This document shows, piece by piece, positions 1 through 11,767 of a DNA stretch of 64,000 nucleotides (position 1 is the first letter of the stretch; every line of letters begins with the position of its first letter). The stretch is taken from the NCBI RefSeq assembly GCF_000002985.6, contig NC_003283.11, positions 5,952,001-6,016,000 of the forward strand, in the 5' to 3' direction. The notes under the pieces are model-generated. The model worked only from the letters and a program-made list of their open reading frames with translations. It searched no databases and was not told the origin of the DNA. The translations under genes and the position numbers were made by a program. Origin of the DNA: Caenorhabditis elegans (taxonomy: Eukaryota; Nematoda; Chromadorea; Rhabditida; Rhabditidae).

Positions 1-200
1 TTCCGATTTGTACCACATTCTGGCATTTAAATTGAGGGCCTCTGGAACCTTTTCCCGTTTCGATGGCGAGTAAAAAACTGGATATCTAACGCTAGATACG
101 TTTAGTGCCCTCAATTATCAAAAAGTTCCTGACTGGCAGAGATCGAAAAGTCTTCCAAATTTTAAAAAAATCACCTATCTGAACTTAAAAAACATGAGTC

Positions 201-1766
201 ATGACGTTCCAGGTTAATGAAACTAGTCCTAGCAGAATTTGGGTCTACTGGACAAATGGTGGTAAGTTTAATATTGATCCCTGGTGGAACAACCTATTTG
301 TCAAAAATCAATCCGCCTATGTTTTTGGGTTTGGGAACCATAGTTTCTGTAACGTAAGCCTTTCTTCAATACAACAGTTAAAAAATTCTAATTAATTTCA
401 GCCTCGCCTCGACAAATCGTATAAGTATACCTGGACAACATCGATATACCGAGCTTCCCAGCTGTACGCTAGTGTCCAGGTAGGATATGACAAAATGATT
501 TGATATGATGATAAGGAAGGGATTGATCAGTGAGAAGATTTTGAATTGAAAGGGAATACGTATCTTGTGTTTTGATGACGTGGAGTGAAATGAAAATCAT
601 GGATTGAAAGGCGTTATATATAAAAAAATTTTGGGAGACTCGAAACAAATATTTAATTTTTAATTTCTAGACTGGATTCCGATATGGATTATTATTCGTG
701 TTTCTTCCAATGGTTCTCAACTCATTTATCCTCGCCAAAACACTAGTTATTGAAAACAAAACCTTCACATCATTAATGATAGGTAAGTCTTGTTAAAGTC
801 TGAAATACTATTCTTATCGTACATATGTTCTAGGAACCCTATATTTCTGCAATGAAGTTGCAATGCATATTTCATATTTTTGTGTCACGACGTTGCATGT
901 GGAATTCGAAGGGAGTTGTGAGTCATAGTCGTTGTTTTCCAGAGAGAATATATTATTTCAGATATTCCATACAGCAGCGTCTACTTCTCAATTGCAATGA
1001 TTCTGTCAATGTCGAAGTTGATGCTGAGAAATTTTACAGAGGTAAAGGGTTTTCGTTTGTTTCAAAACTATAGTTTGCTTTTTGGAAATTGTATCACTTG
1101 CCATTAAACTTCAAAGCTGACTTTTTTGAGCAATTTGGAAGTTTTTAAAACCAAATTCTGGGGTCTAGACTATCTAAGCATTACTCAGAAGATCTTCTCT
1201 CAAAAACGTGATTTTCCAACTCTTGCTATTCGCCAAGTGTGAGTTCCATCCAAAATGAGAACTGTAACCAATCAGCGATTTGCTCCTCCCAATTTTGAAC
1301 CAATCAGATGGAGTGTGCAGAGTTTGAAATCTCTGATTGATTCGAATGTGGGCGCGGCTTTCATTTTGGAGGGAATTCAAACAGGGAAATTGGCTTCAGT
1401 TCGAAATTTAAATTTTCAGCCAATCGGATTAACAACCATACTACGAAGTGTTGGGCTTCTGATTATCATAATTGCACATGACCCACTGGCAGCCAACGTC
1501 CAAGATTTTGTGGATCACGTATACTGCGATACATTTGGTATAAAATCTCACTTTTTCTTATAATTAAAGTTCAATTTTCAGTTTCTCCAAAAGTATGCTT
1601 CCTCGAACTTGCCTGCATTGGTATCTTATTCCTTAATAATCTTTACGACGTAAATCAAACTCAAAATCTACATCTTGTAGTCTCACAGACTGCCGACGAC
1701 CAAAGCATCCAGAAAATGGCAAAGAAATCAGTTTTCAGACGAGTGAAAGTAGCGAGGAGAGCCTGA
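201..1766 (+). CDS. Multipass membrane protein, probably PGAP2/FRAG1-like (5' end uncertain)
   Basis: Exons read from splice sites and open frames: 213-353 (or from ATG 201), 402-479, 671-782, 834-917, 962-1041, 1189-1236, 1420-1537, 1582-1766 (TGA). From ATG 201 the product is 285 aa. Hydrophobic segments include the one starting TGFRYGLLFVFLPM (exon 3), FCNEVAMHISYFCVTTL (exon 4), YSSVYFSIAMILSM (exon 5), TTILRSVGLLIIIIA (exon 7) and VCFLELACIGILFLNNL (exon 8). The tail is basic (KKSVFRRVKVARR). The order of helices, an FRYG-like start to a helix and an H-x-x-YC motif before the last helix resemble the PGAP2/FRAG1/SFK1 family, which remodels GPI anchors in the Golgi; this is a recollection of the family pattern, not an alignment. 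A TTCCAG acceptor at 207-212 suggests that ATG 201 may be intronic and that more exons lie left of the window. The 1236 donor (GTGTGA) is the weakest junction; it is needed to keep frame. Confidence 0.6.
1237..1419. repeat. Intronic segment with repeated CCAATCAG motifs
   Basis: The intron contains AACCAATCAG at 1267-1276 and again at 1298-1307, an inverted CTGATTG near 1335, and CAGCCAATCGG across the 3' splice site. The motifs and the intervening GCTCCTCCC look like a degenerate copy of a common Caenorhabditis dispersed repeat. This assignment is from memory. Confidence 0.35.
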
Positions 1767-1983
1767 ATTAATTTTTTAAAAGAAAATTTGACATTTTAGA
1801 TCCGGTGATTCTACTTTGATCTCAATTATAAATTATTAGAAATTATTATTGATAAAGAATGAATGCAATAAATTATTGATATGAAATAAAAAGAGAGAGA
1901 GAGAAGAAAATGGCCAATGAAAAGCAAGAGAAATCAATAATACACGTGGAATATTCTAAAGTATGGAGATTGCTGATGTATAT

Positions 1984-2840
1984 CTATTTGGTCGAGTTGT
2001 TACTTTGAGCAAGAGTTGATGATTCGTATTTTTGAGTTGTGGTTGGTTGGGATATAACTGGAGAGTAATGAATTCCAATATGAAGATCATCAAAATAAAT
2101 ATTATCAGATTTTCGGCTGACTTTGTGAAGAGAAATGTGTTCGTAGTTTTTCACTTCTGATTTAGAGCTGATGAGATTGTAATTGATCCGTTCAGTTCCG
2201 TAGTTGTTGAACGAAGAGATCACCAAAGTAAGATCCTGGAACTAGAAAGCACGGACTAGTGCAAGAACGAAGGAATAAAAAAGGCTGCACTGTTACAGTT
2301 TTTTGGAGAAAAACTCAGTTTTAAAATCTATAATCAACATATAACGCTTTAAAAATGGACCAACCAATTTGTTTTTTTCATCAAGATCCAATGTTGCTTG
2401 ATATTTCTGACGCAATGAAAACGTGCCATCGTAGTTCAATTCCAAGCTTTTTTGCTCCACAATCACATCCCATCCGTTTCGAATATATGTGTCCGGATAC
2501 CAAGGTTGAATGTGAGATGGAACCTTAATTAATTTGTGGTTCTTTCAACAAATTTTTATTCAAAACTCACCGGAACTCGAACAGATCCAACAAAGCGTAA
2601 TCGTTCATCTCTCCAGGTTTGAACTAACTCAAATAGGACACGATGGAAACTGATATCAATAATTTCCAAAGTGAGATTCACTTCTTGTCTGGATCTGTCC
2701 GGCGCACTGTATTTGTTGTATTCCATGAATAAATCTTCCCAATCAACATGATGAGGTCTCCGTTCGATTATTAGATCCTCGTCAATGGCAGATGCAGAAA
2801 GAGATGGTAATAAGCATAGAATAGTGTAGAAGAATATCAT
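1984..2840 (-). CDS. Secreted Cys-loop receptor ligand-binding-domain protein lacking the channel
   Basis: Three exons on the minus strand, 2840-2571, 2523-2365 and 2241-1984 (TAG), join in frame to 228 aa. Residues 1 to about 18 form a signal peptide (MIFFYTILCLLPSLSASA). The body carries pentameric ligand-gated channel landmarks: WRDERLRFVGSVRVP, IQPWYPDTYIRNGW, YDGTFSLRQKYQATLDLD and FQDLTLVISSFNNYG. Family members normally continue with a pre-M1 region and four membrane helices. Here the frame ends after a short Ser/Thr-rich tail, and only about 220 bp separate its stop from the convergent gene ending at 1766, so there is no room for them. The Cys-loop is also degenerate: the exon 2/3 join gives DEKNKL-FQDLTL, lacking both cysteines and the usual PFD motif. 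It could be a soluble ligand-binding protein like molluscan AChBP, or a decayed lgc gene. Splicing of exon 3 has an alternative acceptor at 2236. Confidence 0.72.
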
Positions 2841-4042
2841 TCTGAAATTGATTACTGTGAGATTTCAAGAAAATGTATTAGAAGTTAGAAGAGAGAAAAA
2901 AAAGTTTTCAGCGAACTTTAGCAACCTCTAAAATGTAGATGAATATTTTGCACGTATTTTGTCAGTTGACAGTTTTTGATAAGACCAAAGAGCACCGAGA
3001 TTTAAGCTAGAAAAGTAGAGCATGCGGGGGTGCAAGTCTAATAGGGAAAATACGATACTGATTGGGGATGAGTTACTTAAATTGGTTAATGAATTGCATC
3101 AAGTTTCTGATTCTTGGCCAACAATGTAAATCCTCGAAAATGAGAAAGTTTTTCAATTTAGTCAATATGATTAACATTGCTTTTGCCAAGATAAACTTTA
3201 TATTCTAACGAAATCTTAAAATTAAAGGGAAAAAATAGTGCCACTTTGATTTGAAATCTATAAAAATGAGGATCCGCAACAAAACATTTTTTCTGAAATG
3301 GGAATGTTACAACAGAAAAAATGAGACACGTGAATGTTCAGGATGTAAAAAAGTTTTGGTGAAACCCCCCGAGGAACACATTTTTCATTTGGATCTTCGC
3401 GTGAATCGCTTTCTCGTTTTTTGTCGTCCCTCGGTGTTTCAATTCGGTGAAGCTCTTTCACTCAAATATAAATGAAACGGAGTGCACGTCTGTGGCCGCG
3501 GCAACCGGGCTCACCAAAAAAAAAAGATAGATTGGAGGCCTCTTTTCACACCTTTCAAAGGGCTCAAAGTCTCATGGGAGTAAGTGAGGAGAAGTACCAA
3601 ACGAAAGGAAATGAAAAAAGAGAGCGAGAAAGGAGAGAAAGTTCATTGTCGATTCTTTTCAAATTTTCTACCATCGGCAGTATTTTTCCAGAAGATGTAC
3701 TCTTGCAAAAAAATAAATTATGAAAACGTGAGGGTGTCGAAGAAACCCGAAAAATGGGGGAAAGAAACTGGTGGCAACAAAAGAGAAAGACGAAAAAAGG
3801 AGAAAAGAGTACGGATGACAGAATTAGGTTAGTTATATGTGGAATGGAAGACAAGAAAGAAAAAGAATGAAAAGAATAGATGTACTGAAAAAAGGGGAAG
3901 AAAATGAGGAAAGAAATAGAAATTGGTCAATGGGACATGACCGATTGATGCTGTTGGTTGAGTACACTAAAAGGATGAACACAAATGGGAACGATTATGT
4001 TTGGTTTGAAATTAAACTTAATTGGAATGAGAAGTAAAGTGG

Positions 4043-4194
4043 TAATTACAAGAGACTACGGTAGATGTAAAAGAGAAAAGGACCTGGCATGTCATTCATG
4101 GCCGGGCTCCCACTGGGTTTTAGAATGAGCCACGTCTGACTATGAGCCGGGAACTGTTTCTGAATTACGAAGGACTACGGTAGGTGTAAAAGAT
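4043..4194. repeat. Pair of ~32-bp direct repeats
   Basis: AATTACAAGAGACTACGGTA at 4043 and AATTACGAAGGACTACGGTA at 4163 are followed in both copies by GRTGTAAAAGA, giving two similar blocks about 120 bp apart. The spacer is GC-richer than the surroundings (GGCCGGGCTCCC, GAGCCGGG). Confidence 0.6.
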
Positions 4195-6775
4195 TAGACC
4201 TGAAAAACTTTTGGAAGCTATTACAAGTTTCTCGAATTTCTCAAAAAAATGAGAAAAGTTTCTTCGATGTTATCACAACAATGCCTACCTACAATTTTTC
4301 TGACCCCCACATAGACACTTGAAACTTATTCGTATAAAAGCACAAATAATAAAAAAAACTTATTCACTTACCTAATAATGTACATAATTACAATACTTGA
4401 CTTTATGACTATCCGAAAAAAAACTTGAATAAGTTTGTTTACGTCCTATTCAACTAAATCACGGAAGAACGTAAAAAATGGAATATTTTTGGTCATTCCA
4501 TCATCATTGCCTCGACTCCATTCATCATTCCTCCTCCACTTCCATTATTCAGAAGGAAAGCAAAAATTGAGATTTCTAGCAAAAAGCAATCGACTTTCAG
4601 AATATACATTGGCGTTATACATTTAAATTTTGAAGGGAACTGCAATAGCTTTCATGAACCTTCAAGATTTGTAGCGCTTTCACCCTTCTCAGGATCTGTT
4701 TTAGTTAAAAAACCTTTTCCAATTTTGGTCGTATTCAAGAAATTAGACTCTTTGAACGTCGATAAAACTCCAATTGATGTCTAGTGTGGGATCTTCTAAG
4801 AACCCATAAAATACGGGACGGGAAGAGTGACCGAAATGGAAAATGGAATAGGAAGCCGGAGGCCCGTAGAAAAAAGGGGAGGAGAAAAAATAAAATTTAT
4901 GATAGGGGGTTGAGGATGCAGCTTCTTCTTTCGCTCACCAAGGCTCCACAAAACAATAAATTATAGTAGTTTCCGTCCGTCCCACAAGTGCGGAAATTGA
5001 AAAATTTTTGGAGATGGGTGGAGAAGAAGCAGAAAGTAATTATATATCAACACTTTGAAAACCGGAAGCAAAAATATATACATCATAGGAATATGATATG
5101 AGAATGACGTTGAAATCTAGGATTGAGGCGCTTGAAAAAATTCCTAACAGGTTTTGCTAAATAATTTAAAAAATTGAAAAAGTCCCTAAAGTACAGCTTT
5201 CATCAAGTTGAAGATCCTTCTAGTGGAGTTCGTTTAATTCAGTTTTTGGTCGTATTCAGATATTTATTTTTATTATAAAACCGTTGTTTTTCGTTTTTCC
5301 ATTATTCCACAATTAAAAGGTTTACAGATCGGATTTTATAATTTTTGTAAGTTTCAAGTACCGTACTCTCCACAAAATACAGTTCGAATGAAGAAAACAT
5401 TACTAACCGGAAACAATCGGTATAGTTGCCTAAAATTCAATTTTTTCGAAAAATTAAGTAAAGAGACAGTTTCCTTACGCTTCTCGAAGTTTACATCAAG
5501 GTTTTCAAAACACTTCAACTTGAACTTTCAATTGAACTCATTTTTCTAACTTTCAATTTGATATAAAATTTAAGAATCTGTTTAAAACTGAGAAAATCGA
5601 CTGAAAACGCATAAAATGCGTGGACACTCTTCTGACGCTCTAACCGAAATATGATACCCTATAGAAGGACATCGTTGTGTTGAAAACTGAAAACCTAACT
5701 CTTCCATTAAATGTGCTCAAACAAAATGAAGCTTCAAACAATTGCTCCTACAAGAAATTGACATTGTTTGTATGCAGAGCCAGAAAAAAACACGGAGGAC
5801 ATCATTCCACCTCACTAATTTTGCTAATGGGGTTTTCAGCAATGAGTGGAGATCTGCTGAGAACGGAAGAACGAAGATGGGAAATTGGATCAAAATATTT
5901 GTGTATGTGTGTTGAGTTTTGAAATTATTTGTGATTTCTGAACAGTTTAGAGTGTTTTTTTTTTGGGAATTTTGGTGTTCTTTTACTTTAATTTGGTTAA
6001 AGAATTCACTTGACAAAATCCGGCACCTCACTTAACTAATAGCAACTATGTTTATATTTTTGGAAACGAATTGAAGAAGTTAACAAAAAGTAGAGCATTG
6101 AACTGAAATAGGTAAACTGATTATCAAAAAATAATTAAAATTTGGTCTATAAAACAAAAACGAAGACCATTTTTTAACTACTTTTCTTTTCTTTTCTTCA
6201 TATTTTCAACGTGCGTATGCAAAGACACGTCATTTGCAATGTCTACCCCTTCCCCGGACCACCACGAAAGACCCATTTAGACACATACCACCGCTCACTA
6301 ACAATATCTTTATGTCTCAATTGTTTCAAGAGAAACTGCAGAAACACGGAAAGAATAACGAAAAAAAGAAAAGGAAAAGGTAAGATAGAAGTAGCAGAGA
6401 AATGGGAAATAGAAGAAGAATAAGTAATATGAATCGTTACAAAACACTGAACCTCAATAACAAAAGCACGAACAACTCGGGGTGACTAGAAAAGAAATGG
6501 AGGACAAAATAGTGTGGGAAACTAGAAAATGATGAGGAAAAGTGTGAACGATTTCTGAAATTTTGAAATTTGATCTCATTTCTAGAGGAATTTAAAGATT
6601 TTTATATGAATTTCTGAACTTAGAATGATGAAAAAGTGCAAAGTATTATCCGATTTCATTTTTTGGAGGAAAAAGCAAATGTTGAAATCTCTAATCCATC
6701 AATTTCTAAAACGTTTTATTTTTCAGAATTTCAGATTTGTTTAAAAAAACCGAATTTCGGGAAAAATTGATCAGT

Positions 6776-6840
6776 TGGGACCCACCATGAGCAAAACTTT
6801 TTTGCTACCGTACTCACAAGTACCGTATTTTCCCTACTTG
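6776..6840 (+). repeat. Dispersed repeat copy (GAGCAAAACTTTT..GCTACCGTA)
   Basis: The block GGGACCCACCATGAGCAAAA followed by CTTTTTTGCTACCGTA closely matches 63050-63095 (GAGTCTCATCGCGAGCAAAA, then CTTTTCAGCTACCGTA). This marks a dispersed non-coding repeat shared across the window. Confidence 0.55.
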
Positions 6841-7711
6841 AAGCAGGCGTGGTGAAACTTTAATAGGCGACATACGATAATTTAAAAGTTAGGTCATCAT
6901 GAGATCTACTTTCCAAAAGTTTACGTGTGAACTAGCACATCGCAAGTTTGAAAATATTGCCAGTTCTGGCTCAAGAAAGAATGTTTTGTTTATTTTCAAC
7001 TGTGTGAATTTCTCACTTCGCAACATTTTCGGAGAAAAACAACTTCTATTGGAAAATAAATTGCATTTTTATCAGCTCCTAAAATCTTACTATACACATT
7101 ACCCCATTTCCACAAAGTGGTACATACTCTTTTTCACTAAAATCTTTCAGCAGAAGAAAAATGTGAAAAGCTAAAGTCATTGAAACGCTTTAAGCAGAAA
7201 AAAAACGAAACGAGAGTTCACAGTTGGGATGTGGTTAAGAAGGAAAAAAGCTAGCGAAACAAAAAGAACATGTGCGGAGCCTTGAAAATTGATGAGTTTT
7301 GTGGGTTTGTGGCAGAGAGGGTGGTGTGTATGAACGAACGACCAGAAAACGAAAGAAATTGACAATTGGAAGGAGAAAAGAACTTTTGAGTGATGACTTT
7401 TTGAAACAAAAATGGAGAAATGATTTTTTTGGATGCGTGAAGTTAGATTTAGAGGGAAGTACCTAGCTGGAAACATGTGCAGCTTCATTTTCCAAAATTT
7501 AAATACAAATTCTAAAATGTGACAAATCTATCCACAGTTACAGTAACTAGTACTTTATTTTTCAGAAAAGTATGCAGGTGTCTTTGGTGAAAAGAGACGA
7601 CTGCAGTTTTCTGAAAGAAAAATACTCTAGAAAAATGTGCCGTTTTTCAAATATTCGGATTTTCAGTAACCGGCAAGTTCTGCACATCCAATTTTGTATT
7701 TTTCGCTACAA

Positions 7712-7783
7712 TACTACGGGTCTCACCATGACAAATTTTTGTTCAGTGCTAGATGCTGTGCGCCTTTAAAGAGTACTGTAACT
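7712..7783 (+). repeat. Dispersed repeat copy (GGTCTC..GTGCGCCTTTAAAGAGTACTGTA)
   Basis: ACTACGGGTCTCACCATGAC and, after an AT-rich spacer, GTGCGCCTTTAAAGAGTACT recur at 47530-47600 (plus) and in decayed inverse form at 44268-44325 and 18201-18240. From memory this is an abundant C. elegans intergenic repeat. It explains part of the open frame at 7753-8211, which I do not call a gene. Confidence 0.6.
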
Positions 7784-8709
7784 TAGAATCTTCGTTTCTG
7801 CGGAACTTTATTGAGTTTTCAAGGAAACTGAAAAAAAAAGTCAGTGAAAATAATGAAAACACCCAAATTTTAGATAAAACCGATAAATTTTTTGAATTTA
7901 ACAAAATTTGTCGGGTCGAGACCGGGTACCGTATTTTAAAAATCGTAAATTATGGTCACATGGTGGGTACGGTCGATTTAATTCATGACTGTCCACTTTC
8001 TTGTTTTTTTTCCGGTTTGTTTGGTTCTTCTTTTGACACAAATCAGTTTCTTTTTGGGATTCTTTTTTTCGGAAAAAATGGGAATAAGACATTGCTTTTC
8101 ATTTTCGAGGCACGAAAGATCTGTTCGATTAATGTAAAGGTTCAGCTCAATTTTTGCGCATCTGTCAACCCCTGTGTCTACAATACCCGACTCGAAGGCT
8201 TTATTTTTTAAAGAAAACTCTAAATGAACTTTTTCTGCAAGAAAATAGCACTCGATCAAAGATCCCTACGCTATCCAAAACAACAATTAAGTGCTTTTAC
8301 CGGAAAAGGACAAGATGAAATGATTCCGGTGACTTGTCAATCATTGCTCAAAATGGACAATCCAGATAGTGAAGGACATTTAAGTTTTCGATTGTTGACC
8401 AAAACAGAAACGATAAAAAAGTAAACGACATAGTGTAGTAGGAAAACGTAAAACAAGAAGAAACTGAGTTATGTCTTCTCAAAAACTCGGCTCCTCTTCT
8501 CGCTAATGAATGACACTTGACGTAGACGAGAGTAAGGGTTCCTAGAAAAAAAAAGCATTTGAAGAAATAGTTCACTAATTTTTTGACAGAAGAACACGGT
8601 TTATATGTACACGCAACATTTCAAAAGAAAACCTGAATCAAAAATAAATAGAGATGGTATACAATATGCACAAGTTGAGTATATGTACAAAGGGAGAAAA
8701 CATTGAAAT

Positions 8710-11700
8710 TTAATTGCGGTTCCATTGTTCTTCGCGACTTGTCAATGGCACGTAGATCACGTGTTCCACAATCTTTTGCTCAATTTTTCCATTGATCTTA
8801 TCGATTTGCATGAAGACCTGAAAGTGGTTTAATGCATAATATGCTATGTATTATGAATTGAAAGCTAACCTGATTTCCGTCGACTTGTTCAACCGGAATC
8901 ATCATTCTGCCACCTTCAGCCAGTTGATCCGTGAGCTGAAATATTAATTGCATAATTAAAAAATGGAGCAGCGCTAGTGGGGAAAGTGTTAAAAACTACT
9001 CATATGGAGCTAAATGACTAAAGGGATAATTACTCAGTTTTCGCCACTCATAATTTTGGAAGTCGACCGAAATAAACATTTTCCTACATTTTTATACTGT
9101 AATTCTGTTTTAATTATTCGTACTAAAACAATGTAGGAGTCGGAACATGCGACATTTCTTTGGATATTAATTTTGGCAATTTGCCAAAACTGTGACCGAA
9201 AATTATGGAAAATCTAAATTTTTTTGAAGTGTTTTATTATGATATTCGGCCGTCTTGGATCATTATAAATGTATTTAGACAAAATCCCCACTGGCACTAC
9301 ACCAACTTTACGACATAATTTTTTTAAACTTTCAATTAGCTTTGACAATAATTAACTCTGATAGTTTATCTAGATTTTGGATCATATTACACATGTAGGA
9401 ATGTTGCCCTGTTTTATGCACCTTCTATGTTTCCAATCTGGTTAATTGTAGGATTTGGTCACAATTGCCAAAAATTTGAAATTCAAATAGGCTACGATTT
9501 GGTTTGACACTTTCATCGAATTTTGCATCATCTGTTCAATTGAACGTATTATGCTAATATTCAACGTGGTACTCTTGCAAACATATTTGTCTGTATCTGA
9601 TCTTCAGAATTTCGAAACAGAATTATCAATATTTCTGCCGAGAGGCTCTTCCTTTCTTTTTTTATTGGTCAAAAAAGGGCATATAGAGAGACACCTCCTC
9701 ATTGCCGATTCATGATTCAATTTGTGCATGTGTGCATGTGATCCGGACGGCACAGCAAGAAAAAAGGGGGAACCGAATTTCGCGTTTTTTTTCATTTTAT
9801 TTCTTCTCGACCACAAAGTCACGTACCGCTTTGGGGACTCCTTTTGAAGCTGCTCCCACGTGAATTGCATTGTATGGAGCCTTTTCCGCGAATCCTTGAC
9901 GACCGTCTCCCTAGAAATATGAGGTAGTTTTTAAATTCGTTTTTTTTTTCGAAAAAGTTTCGCTTTTTGTAACAAGTTTTGTGTACGCTTGATTGTGTGT
10001 CATTCTCCTTTTTGGTCAATGTTTCTGGTTTTTCGACTTTTATATATTCTCAAAAATCTACACTACACAAAATGTGTTTTTAATTTAAAATATAGCAAAT
10101 ATACTTTTCGATTTCATTTACTGCAAATTTTTAACAGTTTTTCAGAAGATTATTTACTTATTCAATGACGTTGATAAAAACCTGAAAATTGTAACTAAAT
10201 GAATACTCGCAAAATAATAAAACTGCATGGGTGTATGCGCAGATTTCAAAAAATAGATTTTCTTCTACCGAATTCTCGAACAGTTTGAACTTCTGGCAAT
10301 AAAAAAAAGTTTTTTAAAAGTCTGATAGCCACGTATATTGCCTTTTAATATTTAATTTTGAAAATCAATCAAAAAACATTGTGCGCCTGCGCAGACAGTT
10401 GTAGACAAGAGAGAGAAACAGAAAAGGCATTCCACTACTAATACGTGTACTAGTTTTTCCAGCTGTATTTAAAAAAAAAATCCACGTCTATGTGACCATG
10501 CTAGATAGTTTCAGTTTCATTTTTTATCTTCCCAAAACAGTCCTAGGTGAGTACAGCTATTAAAAATCAATCCATATGGTAGTGCAAAATGTTCGAATTC
10601 TTCGATTTTTTTAAAATTTACCTCAATAATGATAACATTTCCACGTTCCAATTGTTCACTGTGATGCTTTCTGATATTTTTCTCGCTTAATTCGACCAGC
10701 TGTGGCATATGTTCAATTCCAACAACCGTGCCATTTCGGCCAACCTAAATTACTTTTTTTTAAATTCCAATTATCTAAATCTATGCAGTTTTTATACCAT
10801 CATTGCCATACAAACTGTCAAATATCCACTTCCTGAGCCAACGTCAAGAGCTTTGGCACCGGCAACCAGGTGGTTTTGTAGGTAGTCGAGAGCAGCTGCG
10901 TGCTGTCAATGAAAAAATGATAATGGGCGAAAGCGAGTAGGAAAAGAGCTGCTTAAAACTCAGTTGGCAGAATTTGCAGGTGTTGGCAGTTTTTTTTTGT
11001 TGTGTGGGAATTTAAATTAAAGCTTTTCTTTCAATTATAAATACTTTCTTACTTTTTTCCAACAATTTCCTCAAATTCTTACCATGTGAGGTGCAGAAAC
11101 CGTTGCATTATATCCAATTCGTTGAGGAGCGTCTTCATAAGGAGCTCTCGGAGCAAAATCTCCACGATCAACGGATTTCATCGCATCGTAGGCTCTTTGA
11201 CTGGCAAACACTCGATTATCTGAAATTTTAGATTTTTTTCATTTTTGACAAGAGTTTTGTGCTCGCGTTCCCCGTAATTATACAGAACTAGAATAGACCA
11301 TTAGCCTTTCGTTTTGACCAATTTAGGATTAATTGAGTTTGTGTCTCGTGTCTTCTTTCTCAGACACTGCCTGTTTTCCTTCTTATTCAAGTGTTGAAGC
11401 TCTCAAATTTCAGGCTATCCTCGCGTTTGTTTTGAGAATTTTTGGTTTCTTACAATTGTGAATTCAATACATTTCGAACTTGTCTAGTTGCTTTTTTTGC
11501 TTAACTTTTCTTGCTAATTGTTGATTATATTACAAGAAATATTTACTTTTTCACAATTATTTCTTTAAATTTCTCTATAGGCCTATAAAAACTTCATATA
11601 CATGTGTTTTTGAAGTTCAATATTTAAATTTTCGATTAAAAAAACCTACTTCTCAAATTATCGATGAGCTCCGAATTAGTCGAACCACTGGATCTCCATG

Positions 11701-11767
11701 CCATTCCTTTTGCCAAAGTTCTTGTAGTTAAAACGAGTAAAGTTGACACGAACTGAAGTCGTTTCAT
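8710..11767 (-). CDS. pcm-1: Protein-L-isoaspartate(D-aspartate) O-methyltransferase
   Basis: Transfers methyl from S-adenosylmethionine to isoaspartyl residues of aged proteins, starting their repair. Exons (minus strand): 11704-11650, 11219-11083, 10902-10798, 10744-10622, 9910-9827, 8935-8870, 8817-8710 (TAA). All phases agree and give 225 aa from ATG 11704 ([18 protein letters not shown]), the usual length. The SAM-binding motif [11 protein letters not shown] is near residues 82-92, followed by [21 protein letters not shown] and the family motifs IHVGAA and GGRMMIPV. An in-frame upstream ATG at 11767 would add 21 residues that look like a signal peptide ([16 protein letters not shown]...), so the feature is drawn to that ATG; the conserved family start is 11704. 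Intron 5 (8936-9826) carries repeats. The gene is transcribed divergently from mcp-1 across about 1.2 kb. Coordinates and motifs make the identity secure. Confidence 0.95.
8967..9303. repeat. Possible MITE-like element in pcm-1 intron 5
   Basis: The left end GCGCTAGTGGGGA (about 8971) and the reverse complement of the right end (GTGCCAGTGGGGA, from about 9285-9300) match imperfectly as terminal inverted repeats. The interior contains a TTTTGGCAA-T-TTGCCAAAA palindrome at 9171-9189. The termini are too diverged to be certain. Confidence 0.35.

Larger units (their letters stand above)
2841..8709. other. Gene-poor region between the lgc-like gene and pcm-1
   Basis: I see no convincing coding exons. 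Short open frames on both strands (for example 3472-4037 and 7753-8211) lie in purine-rich tracts or repeats and lack splice context or family motifs. The stretch 3470-4080 is strongly purine-rich on the plus strand. Purine-rich patches recur at 4780-4900, 6320-6500 and 7180-7450. The region holds the upstream sequence of the lgc-like gene and the 3' flank of pcm-1. Confidence 0.6.

Noticed and set aside
3472-4037. Several overlapping Arg/Lys/Glu-rich frames
   Set aside because: The purine-rich tract simply lacks stop codons on both strands; the peptides are low-complexity.
7753-8211. 152-aa open frame, plus strand
   Set aside because: Begins inside a dispersed repeat, has no splice context or recognisable motif, and overlaps minus-strand frames of similar quality.
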